Source: Atopsyche davidsoni
Lineage: Eukaryota > Arthropoda > Insecta > Trichoptera > Hydrobiosidae
Direction: 5' to 3'
Assembly (NCBI GenBank): GCA_022113835.1
Contig: JAILWY010000010.1
Coordinates: 893,501 to 957,500, forward strand
Length of the DNA: 64,000 nt
Positions 10,893-24,063 of the stretch are shown piece after piece. The notes under the pieces are model-generated. The model ran no database searches. It had not been told where the DNA came from and saw only the letters and a program-made list of their open reading frames with translations. The translations under genes were made by a program, and so were the position numbers. Positions within the stretch are counted from its first letter, which is position 1. Each line of letters begins with the position of its first letter.

Positions 10893-12110
10893 CGGTGTGT
10901 GCATTAATTTTTTCGGATTTTTTCGTGAAATTGGAGCTTTAATATAACAAATTGGTACAATATATTCTATTCAAAATATTGTCAATCGCTAGCCACTACT
11001 TTTTCCCATCTTTCGGGCAAACTATGGATTCCATCCCAAAAGAACTGTTCGGCTTTTGAAGCCAAGAAAGAATAAAGCCAATTTTGGATACCCTGTTTAG
11101 AAGTGAAGCGTATTCCAGAAAGGGCATTTTGCATCGATTGAAGCAAGTGGTAGTCGGAAGGGGCAAGGTCTGGGCTATAAGGCGGGTGAGACAGAACTTC
11201 CTATCCACTGTTTTCCAAATAGGTTTTAACCGATTTAGCAACATGTGGCCGAGCATTGTCATGATGGAAAATTACAGACTCGTGCCTGGTCGCATATTCA
11301 GGCCGTTTTTCTGCTAATGCTCGCTTTAAATGCATCAATTGTTGTCTGTAGAACTCGCCCGTGACAGTTTGGCCTGGTTTCAGCAGCTCATAGTGGATGA
11401 CACCCTTCTGATTCCACCAACTACACAGCATTACCTTGGCGCCATGAATATTTGGCCTGGCCGTCGATGTTGATGCATGTCCCATGATTTTTTATGCTTA
11501 CGCCATGATTTTTTATGGTTCAGGTTGTCGTAGCAAATCCATTTTTTGTCACCAGTGATGATTCGATGCAAAAATGACTTCTTTTTGTGGCGTTCAAGCA
11601 GCATTTCTGAAATGCCAAATCGCCATTCAACGTCTCTCGGCTTCAATTCACGTGGCACCCAATTTCTTTGCTTTTTGAATGATTCCCAATGCTTTTAAGT
11701 GTATTGAAATTGTTGCTCGATCAACACCCAATGATTCTGCGAGTTTTGCTTGCGTTTGACACTAGTCTTTATCGAGCAATGCCTCTAATTCTTCATCTTC
11801 GAATTTTTTTGGTTGGCTTGGACGTTCTTTGTCATCTACATCGAAATCACAATTGTTAAAGCGTCGAAACCAGTTCTCACACGTTTGTTGCGATGGAGCA
11901 TGTTGCACAAATTGCGTTTTGTTGATACAAAAGTTGACATGTTGAGAAATCAAAAAAATATGTTGTATACGCTTCAGCGATATGACATATACTGAAAACA
12001 AAAGCGCAAAAATGACGCTTCACAATGAAATGTTAAAGTATAGCCTGATGCGATTCAATACTAATAACGCTATCTTTTTTTGAAAATCCGAAAAAAATAA
12101 TGCACACACC
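10893..12110 (-). mobile_element. mariner-family DNA transposon, degenerate full-length copy
   Basis: About 1.2 kb, the usual mariner size, with terminal inverted repeats ggtgtgtgcattaattttttcgga... at 10894 and the near-complement ending at 12110. TA lies on both sides (10891-10892 and 12111-12112). The minus strand encodes mariner transposase pieces in order: N-terminal helix-turn-helix region, then the D,D34D catalytic segments. The reading frame is broken, so the copy is dead unless served in trans. The flanks both have more balanced base composition than average, as if it had landed inside one former island. Confidence 0.9.
10985..12001 (-). pseudogene. mariner transposase pseudogene
   Basis: The 3' to 5' order on the plus strand gives these transposase segments: DFDVDDKERPSQPKKFED near 11820-11850, then an in-frame TAG after ALLDKD (about 11764), then SLGVDRATISIHLKALG. 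A frameshift leads to PRELKPRDVE and the first catalytic region ITGDKKW (about 11540). After another shift come ARPNIHGAKVMLCSWW and the second aspartate in HHDNARPH (about 11250). The third, PPYSPDLAPSDYHL, is in yet another frame at about 11150. Family function is cut-and-paste at TA sites. At least one stop and three frameshifts mean no functional enzyme. Confidence 0.88.
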
Positions 12111-12112
12111 TA

Positions 12113-14329
12113 TACATCTTTACGGTTCAACTTGGCTCTGCGACAAATCACATGCGACGTAACACAATTCGACCAATCGTGACCAGGCGAGATCCGCATG
12201 AGTGTCAGAATGAAATCAATGGGTGTAATGCAGAAGCCGACACAATCTTGATTTATGCGTCGATGCAGTGCCAGCCGTATGAATGACATCGTTTAGCAAA
12301 TGTTTTATTTCATCCCCGTTTTTCCCGCCGGGCCGCGCCGGATCGGAATATGATTTGTATCTACAACGTTAAGCAATATTGATGGCATCTATCAAAAATA
12401 ATTTTTAACTGTGCGCGATTGTATTCGCAGTGCTTTAAACGCAGTGCCAGGCCATTTGAAATAATGCACTCGATGAATCGTGACAGCTCGACTGGAATTA
12501 TTTTCACTGCTGCGTTTGGATAAAGACAGATTTATTCGAGCATTGGTAATGCCCGTAAAAATAGTAAACAAATATTGTTTGCACATAAATAAATAACAGA
12601 TGACCATTCTTCGACAATATCAATATGTATTTATATATATATTTTTATAAATATATATATATTTATACATGAGTGTGTGTGTTGTAACGTTCAATTACAA
12701 CTCATGAATATTGCTACCATATGAATACACAAAAATTGGATTCTGCGGCCGTATCCAAATCCCGAGGTAATCAAAAAAAACTCACATCGTTTAAGGACTG
12801 TGCATTGAATTAAGTATGACGTATAGAAGGGCTGGCACATTGTTGGAATTGGTGTATCAAAATTATTTAGTGTTTGTGTAGCACTAAGACTTGCATTAAA
12901 TGCACTATCGTAGAAATGCCTGCTCTCTGAGTAAGCTGTACATTTAACTGTATTTTTTTAACATAGTTATTGTTGAAATCGTTCACTTTTATCGTCTGAA
13001 TTGTTTGATTTTTTTAATCTAAATTGGGGTCGTGTTCTTTGAGTGCTTTAGTAAATGTAATTGGTTGTAGAGGATAGCAATGAAGTATTTTAGAACTTTC
13101 ACAGCAAAAATCTATATGGAAAAGTAATACAAATAAATGCATACAAAAATAATAAATATCAAAACGATTATGTAGCAATGTATTTCGATACGTTGAAACC
13201 ATATTTCTTCTGTATCCATTTTTTTCTTGATCGGTTTAAAAATTGCAAAAAAAATAAAAGAAACCACTTTTTATTTTGAAATAGTTGCAGATGATTGTCA
13301 TGTGTAAACTTTTGGTATTTTTTTTTATTTTCACGCGCATCCTTAAAACGAAAAACACCCTTTTAATTCTTTAGATTTCTAAAATATTTATGTAGAACTG
13401 TAATGAGTTCACTTGTTCAAAAGTTAAAAAAAATATTTATGTTGGTATTCAGGAGAAATCACGGTGACACAAGTCACCCAGTGATTTTTTGAAGGCGTTA
13501 AAGGAAAGCATCTTCCTGTTCCGCCATTTAAACCAAATAAAACAGAGAACAGAGGTATTCAGGATCAAATCGTCTTTGGTTGAATGCTTTAAATGAAATA
13601 CATCACGTAAACCACGACTGCGAAGAAATAACCATATTTCATAGGAATATATTAGTACTTCTGAATTTTCCCTTAAAGGGTGGTGACCCTAGCTAAGCTT
13701 GGTTTATGCAGGCGTATGTCTATCCATACGATGGTCTGTTATCCGAATGTTCCTAGATAGTGGCGCAGGCTGTACAGCTCGTGGCTTGCTCTCTGAAATT
13801 TCCACGCCGATAGCTTACATCCCGTATTGTTAGAGGTAGCATGCGGTTGTTCCGGCGAGATTCTATATCTTTTGACCTTTAGTGATGTTTGACTTCAAAA
13901 TCGGAAGCATTGACGGGTGGGTCCATGATGCGTTTAGAGCACAGATAAATACAATTGTCTTTCAGTTTATACAATGAAATCAATTCGCACGTGAAACGAA
14001 AAAGAATATTCTCAAATCACAGTAGTTCGTTGGTGTAAAAACCGAGCCACAATATACGTGGAAGTGTAGGTTCATATCCCGTTTGTGTCTTGAAAAAGTC
14101 TTTGGGAACTTTTCTCATCAATTTATATATAAATCCACTAGCCAAAAATATTTGTACGTGTGTGGGTAAAATGTGAGGATTTAATTTACATTTCGAAATA
14201 TTCAAAAGCTTTGTTTATTATTTAAAAATAAATACAAAACGAAGTTCGCCATGAATATACCAAATAATGTCGTGTTAAATAATTGTACTTTAATCGGTCT
14301 AAATGCATTTTAATGTATGAACTATCCAT
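12113..14329. other. Mixed sequence, no gene recognised
   Basis: 12113-12370 is GC-balanced with CpGs (cccgccgggccgcgccgga near 12330) and may be part of an island split by the mariner. 12630-12665 is an AT microsatellite. 13490-13960 is again less AT-rich but has no frame or match that I recognise. A weak box-A/box-B-like pair at 14026-14085 was judged too poor to call as a tRNA. Confidence 0.4.
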
Positions 14330-14331
14330 TA

Positions 14332-14724
14332 CAGTTTTACCCCGCTTTACGCGACCCCGTTGTGCGCGGTTTCACTATAACGCAAATATCAAATTTCGCG
14401 TTAAAATGCCTCGCATTACGCGAATTTCTTATTTAAGAATGTGTATGAACATAATGTAGTCATTAACTTCTCTTAACAATTAAAAACAGCGTTGGGTGTT
14501 ACGAACGTATTTTACAAGAACGTAAAAGAAACGCTACCTAAAAGACGATAGATGTATTTTTCAGTAATAATAACAAGCAATACTGCATAAAGTGATTGAT
14601 TCAAATGATTCGTATTAAGTTTTGACTATGTATGTATGTTTAATCGTAAACCCCGATATACGCGAATTTCACTTAACGCGATTTTATCCCGAACGTATCC
14701 CTCGCGTAAAGCGGGGAATTCCAG
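14332..14724 (+). mobile_element. pogo/Tigger-like non-autonomous element, complete
   Basis: Starts cagttttaccccgctttac and ends gtaaagcggggaattccag, with inverted ends of about 20 bp or more and TA on each side (14330-14331, 14725-14726). At about 14497-14567 a short frame reads CYERILQERKR, a stop, then KTIDVFF. This resembles the extreme C-terminus of Tigger/jerky-type transposases, so the element looks like an internal deletion of a full transposon. A second copy is at 63299-63628. The mobility function would come from a transposase elsewhere. Confidence 0.75.
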
Positions 14725-14726
14725 TA

Positions 14727-17700
14727 CTTTATATTTTTATTTCGTTCATATTACTCACATATACAAGCTTATTTTTTATATAAATTTAAAATCATAGTTT
14801 ATATATGAAACAATGAGAAAAATTCTTAAAAAGATTTTCCAATTATGACACTGTCGTTTTATTAGTAAGAGAGATTTCTCAATACTGTACTCAAAATTAA
14901 GTTAGCTGGTAAAATGTATTATTCTAATTTTTTTTTGTTATTTTATTTATTAAACACGTTTTTAATAAATAAAATTTAAAAAAAATTGAAAACTTCCAGA
15001 AATAATTATTTTCGTCAACCCTTTACTTGACACGCATAAATATTAATAATTTTTAAAGGGGTACTACCCTTTCCAGCAGTGCGGTAATGTTACATATGTG
15101 TGATGTTACGCATTACAAAAATGTCATATTGTGTCACGAATTACGTCACAACTCGTCAGAAAATCGCCCACACGCGACCCCATCGTAGCGACCTTTTTAA
15201 ATATATGTTAATGTAAACATACTCCGATCGCTCCCCCGACCCGGCCTTGTGTTTGAACAGCTTTTTATATTTTGATCGCGTATTAACGAATTTTAAAATC
15301 GATACCCGAGCGCTAACTGTCTACACCTTTACCAATTTCAATTAATAGCTTTAATCTTTATGGATAATTTACATACCGTTTAGGGAGTAAAGAGAATAAT
15401 CACTTTCGATTATATTGAACATATCTGTGTAAAAGCAAACTTGATTAATCACGATATAATGGTATGGTACAGTGAAACAAACTTCGTTATCTCCTGGCCA
15501 TTTGGCTGTTAATATTTGCTATTAGGACTTGTTATTTTTAAACTACTTAGCTTAAAGTTATACGGTGCATTTATATTAATAGCTTTTAATAATTATATAA
15601 TACTATAATATCCGTTAATTGAAGTTTTTATTTATTTACAGTTAATCTGTTATTTTCATTGATCCTAATAATTGAGCCATTTGGCTACTCATATTTTTTT
15701 ACACAGTGATGTTTTTCGTTAAGGGTTGTTTAAAAAAAAAAAAAATCTTAAAAATAAAGTATTATTTTGTTAATAATGTTATAAATCATTATTAAAATTG
15801 TCTTTTTAAATGAAAATTGCATTTTCATTCAACGTTTTGTTTAGTTTACAAACTCAGTGAATCTGAAAACCGTAACGGTAGGTGGTTTCAGCAAAAGTTG
15901 TCCTGAAGCTTCAATTATGTTTCTGGCCACCATATTTGCTCTTCAATAAGTGAATTGAATAAAATACAAGAGCAAACTGAATACCAGAGTTGGAGCGAGC
16001 CCGCTTCAGAAATATTAATTCTAATACGATTTCCTATCCAATTTTATCAGTTTTACGTTGTACAAACTTATAATATTTGGTTCCTACCCGGAGCTCTCCG
16101 AACAGTCAGGTTTAGTTATGTAGGAAATTACTCTGAACAAGTTTTATTGGTAAAGCCGCATATTTAATACACATTGGGGGTAAGTGTGCAGTTTCACCCT
16201 TAAGTACAAGTTGATTCAGGTTTTGATGATTGCTTCTGTGTATTTATTTAATAATTCTTTGCCAAGTGTGAGTGTAAACTGTGAGTATAAATTGATGATA
16301 CGAATACTCAATATTTGATAGATCCGCGTTTAGTGGAAATAGTTTATAATGTTTTAAATATGTATCAAAGTTAAAAAAAATATTTGTGAAAATATTAAAA
16401 AAACCAACTTTTGACTACTTCTTGTACGCTTGCTTGCCAAACATATATTTTTAAGCCTGAATCTTAATTAAACATTCTTATAATTTTATAGTTAATTTGG
16501 ATTCTTGAATCAATGTTTCAGTCCCCGTGCTGGGGTTTCAGTTGAGCTTGCTTTCGATGAAATGGAAGACCGAAGATTGAAAGACGAAAATCTTCAAGTA
16601 GCTCAACACCCAAGAATACAAATCAACTAAGGAAGCCAAAGCTAACGAATATACCTTTTTCTTTCGTGTTAAAATTATAAATGTTATCAAGTTAATTTTT
16701 CCTAAGTTTACTAGTAATACTCTCAAGACTTTGACAGCGCAAAAAGAGATCAGCCTTAAGTACACTCTCATGTGACTATTAGTTGTGTAGATTTCAGAAA
16801 CAAAATTGGGGCAGCTGATAGGAATCAAACTCGAAATTTTTGTTGATTAGAAACATTGTATTAAAAAAAAAATTGCAATGCGGTAACGATCGTTTTTGTT
16901 CGTAAGCACTTCTTCGGACTTGGAAGGCAAATGCGCTTTAAGAAAAAATAATTTTAAAAAATTTACATTTATTTTTTTCATATTTGTTGATAAATATGAA
17001 GCATTACAAGTCAAACACGACTTGGAAGACTGGAAGGTTTACTTTCAATCAAAAGCTTGTATTTTTTTCAGATTTCCGGATAATTACTAAAAACATTATT
17101 ACAAATTTAAAAACGCTCAAACCAAAATGATTACTATTGAAATATTGGCAATAAACCAACACGTTCGGTGCTAGATAGATCTCACGGGAAACAGAGGTTT
17201 TTTGCAGGGTGGTTTGTAAAGGGTTAGAAACAATACGTCAGTTCCGTGGGGTGGTCGATGGCACCTTGTAGCGCAGTTTCAGCCAGTCTCCCAGGAGAGA
17301 CAGCTACTTCCGACTTCCGGCTTCGCATCAGTAATGGAACAGAAAAAAAACAAATTCTCGTCTATGTGAGTATTTTTTTAGCTACATTTTTTAAAATCAA
17401 AACTTTTGCATTTCAAAATATTTTCACTCCTAAATTTTTATTAATTGTTAGATTGCAAAATGAACAATTTGGTTATTATATTTGTATTTTAATACGCTTA
17501 CAGTAAATTAATTATTTTTTTTAATGTATATATAAAAAAAAATTGAACAAGTGTGTTTATTTTTTTAGAGCATATTTTTATTAAGCAATCCAGTATGACA
17601 TGATGTTTCTTATGCTCTTAAATACATTTTTAGCAAATAATAACGAATTCTGATTTTTTAGAACTAAATAGTTTTCACTATTTATTCTCTCTACAGTGTA

Positions 17701-18440
17701 GATTACTCAATAAATTTAAATATTTCAGCCTTTTAACTATTTATTTATGTGCTCTCCGATGAGATAATATAATAATTTTTATTTCAATCATTCAATGTGC
17801 ACCATCATCGTTTAATCCTGCACCTGAAAAGTGTACAAATTAATATATTCGAATGCAAAAAGTTTATTAAATCCATTTAAATAAATCATCACAAAAAATA
17901 TAAACACAAAACGGTTACTGAAAAAAATGGAAAACACTTTCATCAATTGAGCAACACTGCACTTAAAAACTAAACGATTCACACTTAAGATAACAAAAAA
18001 AATATCAAGACCTTTTTTAGTTATTTTATTTGTAATTCATTTACAATAAATCTCTTTGAGGTTTAATAAACTTGTTAGGGTAAACTATTTCAAATAATTG
18101 AAATAATTGTAAAAATATCTTATTGCAGCAGTTGCTTCATAAGTACGATTTTAAAAAGCGCTGTTTTTTTTTTAAATAGGCTTGTATTATTCCACGTTTT
18201 TATCATGAGCACATTTAGAATAGCAATTATTTTTGACTGCTTGCTTATTATTTCGTATGCTTACAATAAAGTTAGGACGTCTCCTCAAAAAAGCTCTCCT
18301 CGCAATATATTCTTCAACAACCGACAAAAATTATCGGAAATCAACTTGTCCATATTTTGTAACATCCCAGCGTTCACTCGGTATCGGATTTTAATATTTC
18401 TAGCCGCAAATTTCCCCAATTATGTGTCAATATCTCATCC
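14727..18440. other. AT-rich sequence, no gene recognised
   Basis: Long AT-rich stretch. 15060-15310 is somewhat more GC-balanced. Short open frames at 15955-16167, 16538-16828 and 17246-17506 carry no motif. Two copies of the short palindromic phrase agccatttggct or a near variant occur at 15500 and 15676. No transposon ends identified. Confidence 0.45.
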
Positions 18441-18675
18441 GTGAAATCTCTGACGCCCGGCAGAATCGATTTCGCCGTCATCATTATTAGAAAATTTTAT
18501 AAATTGGAGGGCACGTCGTGGCGGGATGAACCTTTTTCTGGGAGAATAATAAAGGTTATATCGTCCGCGGCAAAGGGTGGGCTTTAAATCATCTGTTATT
18601 GGAACCGGAAGACCGGGTCGCTGCGACCCCCTGTAAAATCTGGGATGCCGGCAAATATCCCGACTCTAGAGTCCA
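18440..18675. other. GC/CpG-rich island
   Basis: About 230 bases with many CpGs. They include the small hairpin gggtcgctgcgaccc and the runs gtcgtggcgggatg and gatgccggcaaat, with abrupt AT-rich borders. There is no open frame of note. It looks like regulatory DNA or an old GC-rich repeat. Confidence 0.35.
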
Positions 18676-21600
18676 GCCTTATATCATTCACATTAAACAT
18701 ACTTGAGACATTTCTTGTTTTCTTTTTCTTTCGAATACTATACATATATGCCATATACCTTAAAAATCAAATATAATATGCTAGATAATTGTCATTTGGA
18801 TTGAATAAGCTTATGGATTTACCTACTTTATTTATGTTTAGCATATTATTTAACATGTCATATACCGTTATCAAAATATGTCAAGTACTAGTTGTGGCAT
18901 TTTTATTTAAAGTAAAGTTATCTCGTTTCATTTTATACAAATCATTGTAATCTAAAATACCAGTTTTATTAGCTTAAAAGACTTCCGTTTTGTAGAATTA
19001 CCATAAATAAATGCGTTTAAATTTTTTAGTAAAATTTCGCATTGTTCAAAACGAACAGCTCAAAGCCTATTTTAATTTTATAAAACTAAGATATCTTGGA
19101 TATCTGGCCAAGCTGTTTGCAGTTAATCTTCACTTAAATATGTATTTAGCTTTTAGTCGAAACTAGCACAGTGCCAGGTTTTAAAGATCGCAATACATAA
19201 CAATAACAGGTCAAAAGTAAAACTTAAGTGGATTAATATTAAAATTGTTTATTCTTAAATAAATGTTAAATTTTATTATGAAATTAGTTAAAATAAATTT
19301 GAAATTGCAACACAGTAAAGATTACGGATGAAATTAAATTACGCAAGAATTGTCTAGGTCTTATAAAAAACTTTCAACGTTTTATCAAGATAATTGCTGT
19401 CGTAACAAATTGAAATATCAATTAGGGAAAATAATTATTTAATACCTGGAGGAATGACCGGTTTGTGTAGTTAATTATTTTTATTTTTGACGCAAGTGGT
19501 TTCGCCAACTTGATGTTTTTGAGAAATTAGTCGCGACAACAAAAAAAAATTGGGTTTTATTATAAATTATCTTTATGACCATTTTCATTTTCAGCTTGAA
19601 TTCGAAGTGATACACTAATGCTATATAAGATAGAGACTGAAAAATTTAGTAAAAAAAATTATTTCCCTTGTAAATAATTTCGCGTTTTTTTCTATAAATA
19701 AGCGTACTTTTGTGCCTTTGTTTTATTCCAAAGCAATTATGTATGGGAAGGTAGAGCCGAAGGCAAGTTCCTTGGCATAATCAGAATGTGTATCCTTTTC
19801 TATCTTTTTGGGATCGGCAGAATTTTGCTGAGGTCTCATCTCATACATAATAAATGAATTCATGAATCAAGGGCTATATTGAATCACTTCGGAGAGCTGA
19901 GCTAAATATCCGACCGGCCGAACCCCTACAATCAGATCCGTCCATTTTTCCCAATTCATTTAATACAATCGAAATATATACCCCTCTCACGAACCTTCCG
20001 CGAGAGGACCTGCTTTTGAATCTTCACTGCCATCCCCTTTTAGGCTTTTCAAAAGTAGTTACATAAATATATACATATATATATATATAAAAGTTTATGT
20101 AGTTATTTTTTAATAAATACGTTTGTGTATAAAAAGAGCTTGCAGGTGTTTGTGAAAATCTTCTCAAGCGAAAATCCATACACCACCAGCTGTGTCCCTA
20201 TAAAGTGACGTTTTCAAAATCCATCAGCAGATATGTCAGTCCGTTCGCCGCGCATATGCAAACATTCTTATGATTGCAATTGGTTAAAAATTACGCTGCT
20301 TCTTCAGCCAGAATAATAACTTCACGCAACGCTGGGTCGCGTTAGAGGGATGAGAAATATTAACTCAACGCCTGGCAGGGGAAAAAAGTCAACGGTGGGG
20401 GATGAAAGGGATGACCATGGTGGGCAGTCGCCATATGTTTGTTTCTGCAGTGTTTCAGAAAAAATTCAGCTTTAATTAAGTAAAAATTGCCTTTTGTGTT
20501 TTTCGTTTGTTGTTTCAAAGTAGGAAAAAAATATCGGCTGTGTTTTAGCGAAAGAGCGAAGTACACGAAATCAAAATTAAAAGTATATTTAAAAAATCGT
20601 TTTTGTCAAGCATTTTTATAAAATGGATTTTTTACTTGTTTTGTGCTTCTTTTTAGGATTGTATAAAATACCTAGATTTCAAATAAGCTTTGGCGGTTAA
20701 ATGTGTTGTTATCGTTCAAGATTTAGTTTATATTTTAGATATCGGATCGATATTCAAAATCAATTTCATACTTACTCTTGATAGTTACCATTATATTACA
20801 AAGATTTTATTATGTTTAAATTATTGTTCTTTGAATTGTTGCTTTCGTTTGCATCATTCTGACATTCTAAAAGAATTCAAAGTTGCTAGTTTTCTGTTTC
20901 ATGTAAGAAGACTTTATGCTAAACAATCATGTTGAAATTGACGTTTCAAAATTTATTTAAGTCATTCTTATGTCTCCAAACATGCCACTGTATATTCAGG
21001 TATGTATGTTCAGGCTTTCATTGTATTCTTGGTTTATTTTTGTGATTCTTATGTCTTCAAGGACGCCTCGGTTGTTTCGCCGTTTTCTCCGCTCGAAATT
21101 CAGAATGATATGTAACTTACTACAGATTCGTACCCCCGAATTGCCGAGGTTTTATAATATATCATCACTTAGGTAAATTTTGGCGTTAAATTGGAATAAA
21201 TTAATATGTAAAATAGGTGCCTATATTTGCGCTGCTGTGGAGCTAAGAGTAATAAGTTCGTTCACCGGCAACTGTCAAGATACGAACAAATTGACACCCA
21301 GGGGGGCTGTGGAATCCATCCGAATATTCTAAACCGAACAGAAAGCGAGCCGAGAGACTCTACCGGGGCGAGCCGTCTGGGGACCTACCCCAATATAAGG
21401 CACACAATAAAACTGAAACGTTGGAAATATAAAAAAAAGTATTAAGATATATTTTAATTTCTAAAAAAACAAAAAAACTTTGTGGTTTAAACTACTTATA
21501 AAAGTAAAAAGGATCGATATTAAAAAAAAGTTAATCGAATTCGATAAAAAATTAATGTTTAAAAAAAAAGTCGGTTTCGTGCCAGAAACATTCTTGTACT

Positions 21601-22594
21601 AAACACATGCATTCTAGACAAAACACAAAGCATATTATTTCCAGAAAAAATATTTGCTATAAATATAAATATATTTACAACGAATATTTTAACATGTACA
21701 ATATATATATTTTGTCAATATTTAATCAAGATTAAATTATTGGGTCGAAAGAATTTAGTGAGTATGGATTAAACTACCCCTACTCTAAATGAAATTTTTA
21801 AAACGAAATCAGTAATTCGACCTTTCGCTAAAAGGTTTTCATGCATTACCGTACAGTACATTAGACTTTGCTTACATTAAAGCTCTCATCTCTTGGAAAA
21901 TATAATTTTGCATCGTAACAGAACATTGATAAAATAAAGAATCATATTACAAATTTCCAAATATTGATCATTAAACATTAATGAAAGTGAAATATTTATA
22001 AAGAAAAATACACTTCTAATAAAAAAATCTATATCAGTTTTTATTGTGGATCTATGAATATTCAGTGATCATTTACACAAAGCTCCGTTGTACTGAAAAT
22101 ATTTTCAACCACCGTGCTATTTTTTTTTTTTGTTACCATTGGGTTAAATCACAATAAAGCTGAAATAGAAACACAGAAAAACCCACATTCGATTTACTAA
22201 CACATCTCTTCGCACAGAGAAGGCGTAAAGCAATGACGGGCATACTCGAACGTGCATAATCGAATATTCGATTTTAATCATAATTTACTATTATTTAAAA
22301 TTAACTGATAAATAAACGAAATATTACATCAATAATTAGTATACGATTAACAGAATAAAATTTATAATGCTATTTATCGATATATTAAAAGATCGAAAAA
22401 AATTCTCTTTATTTTTTACCTAACAGTGATATTTGCTCTTATTTAATATAATAAATTTGAATAATTGTATTTGAAATTAAAATTCACGTTAGTATTGAGT
22501 ATGTTGGCGGTAATTATGAATTATATAAACGCTTGTCACTTGTAGTTAAGGTATTTATTTTTTCTTATTAATGACCGTGTCATATAGATTTTAG
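18676..22594. other. AT-rich sequence with weak GC patches
   Basis: No gene recognised. Slightly GC-richer patches lie at 19890-20060, 20330-20430 and 21227-21420, each with only short frames lacking motifs. A short TA tract is at about 20065-20088. The rest is AT-rich. Confidence 0.45.
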
Positions 22595-22637
22595 AAAATT
22601 TTCGTTTGTAGGCTAAGTACTTATCAGACCACCCTCG
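22595..22637 (+). mobile_element. Isolated mariner terminal repeat
   Basis: The phrase aggctaagtacttatcagac followed by caccctcg and TA matches the right end of the mariner at 52462-52506 (ggctaagtacttatcggact then gccctcg and TA). No transposase sequence adjoins it. It is either the remnant of a deleted copy or a very short derivative. Confidence 0.6.
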
Positions 22638-22769
22638 TATATATGTAAACGTCTATATTTATATATACACGACTTAGTACCTGATAAAATATGAATCGAT
22701 TCTGTAATATTACATTCTGGATACTGTTAAAATGTATTTGACTAAAATCGAAGATTCAAACGAATTTTT

Positions 22770-23045
22770 CGAACAGAGTGATCCGACTGGGCCCATCACT
22801 AGGAGAACTGAAGAAAGAGCCAAGGCGGCATGCAACGCTTCTATATTTAACCCTCACGGACGGTTTACTTGCGAGATAACCATCGGCAATCTCCGTATCC
22901 GGGCCGATCGCAGGCTGCGAGCCGACCGCCTGGCTCGCGGTGGTGCGCGTATCGGGAACTTTTCACTTCCAATACTGCGATCCATCAATACCCCCCCCTA
23001 AACAAAGTAGCGACTCTGATAATAGAACTCCGCCGGAGGATACTT
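22770..23045. other. GC/CpG-rich island
   Basis: About 270 bases of strongly CpG-rich sequence, including the hairpin-prone run around gcgagccgaccgcctggctc (about 22918-22937). An 89-codon plus-strand frame covers it (22732-23001), starting upstream in AT-rich sequence and ending in a run of C. Arginine-rich translation here is expected from CpG-rich DNA, so I do not call a gene. Confidence 0.35.
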
Positions 23046-23249
23046 TTGTCTTGTTACATGTAGCGAATGACTGCACTTGTAAATGAAAATTTATTGCTGT
23101 ACCTCTTGACTTTTATGTTGAAGCGCATTTCAATTAAGCTATTTAAACATAATATATGTACGTATTACGGATTCTTCACTGTGTACAGTGGTAGCGGTTG
23201 CGATAATCTACGAACGCTGCTTGAAGATTATTTCGACTGAAGGGTGCTG

Positions 23250-23520
23250 GTCTTGATTTGGCATCGTTATTGCCCGAGTGCGATTGATGGGATGGGGCCG
23301 TTCAAAATAAAGAATGGGTGTTTTCATTGCGTGAGTCTTCCTGGCGGACACCTGACGAGGAGCTGGCGGGCGTCGTTTCTGACAGCTCTTCCCAATCCAC
23401 TCACAGCGCCACAGCGATCCGTCTAATGGCCTCTCGCGAGCTCCTGCGCATCCAGGTCGGCTGTGTGCCGTGGGAAAATATAACAATCCTTACGTGCGAG
23501 GAGGCTTTGCTCCTGAAATC
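23250..23520. other. GC-richer island
   Basis: About 270 bases with balanced to high GC. Open frames on both strands (60-92 codons) overlap one another, a sign of composition rather than coding. It ends right beside the foldback element at 23540. Confidence 0.3.
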
Positions 23521-23607
23521 AGATATAGATATATTATTACTAATATGATTAGGCACATTAGTTCACACATAGAAGATGATTAAAGAAATTCTCATAAAAA
23601 TATCATC

Positions 23608-23683
23608 GTCATTTGTGTGGGATTTGAACCCACATCCCCAGGCTTACATGGCCGGTGTACTGACTATTGTACCAACGACCCAC
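23608..23683 (-). pseudogene. tRNA-derived sequence in left arm of foldback
   Basis: Mirror copy of the unit at 23988-24063 with a handful of differences. Box B (ggtttgaaccc equivalent on the plus strand as gatttgaaccc) has one change from the right-arm copy. Same cloverleaf-like arrangement, poor anticodon arm. Confidence 0.6.
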
Positions 23684-23987
23684 ATCCATTAATCGAGAAT
23701 TTTCAACAATCATACTCTACATATGAACCAATGTGCCCAGGCCAACCAATATTTAGTGATTTGCAAGCACTGGACTTTTTGAACAAAGTAACAAGTGAAG
23801 CGTTTTTCATCCAATCTGGATATTATTTTTAAAAGTCTATTTATTTAGCCAAGACGCGCACCATCATAATCAGCATCAACATCACCATCAAAAAGCACCA
23901 GTGCTTGCAAATCACTAAATATTGGTTGGCCGGGGCACATTGGTTCATATGTAGAGTATGATTGTTAAAAATTCTCGATTAATTGAT

Positions 23988-24063
23988 GTGGTTCGTTAGT
24001 ACAATGGTCAGTACACCGGTCATGTAAGCCTGGGGATGTGGGTTCAAATCCCACACAAATCAC
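23988..24063 (+). pseudogene. tRNA-derived sequence in right arm of foldback
   Basis: Best-preserved tRNA-like unit in the window. It has a T arm gtggg-ttcaaat-cccac with a perfect 5-bp stem, and a D stem gtac/gtac with loop aatggtca. The acceptor strands pair with one mismatch plus a wobble. The anticodon stem ccggt/gcctg has mismatches and the loop catgtaa lacks T33, so translation use is unlikely. Internal A and B boxes would suit polymerase III transcription outward through the arm. Confidence 0.6.

Noticed and set aside
14026..14090. tRNA-like sequence with ggttcatatcc
   Set aside because: The anticodon stem ccac/gtgg pairs, but the T stem fails and the acceptor strands do not pair.
16538..16828. 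96-codon minus-strand frame
   Set aside because: Hydrophobic, AT-driven translation with no motif. Plus-strand composition around it does not change at the frame borders.
22732..23001. 89-codon arginine-rich frame
   Set aside because: Starts in AT-rich flank and runs through a CpG island. The residue bias follows base composition and there is no recognisable domain.
23617..23832. 71-codon frame in the foldback
   Set aside because: It is the tRNA-like unit and arm read in a coding frame.
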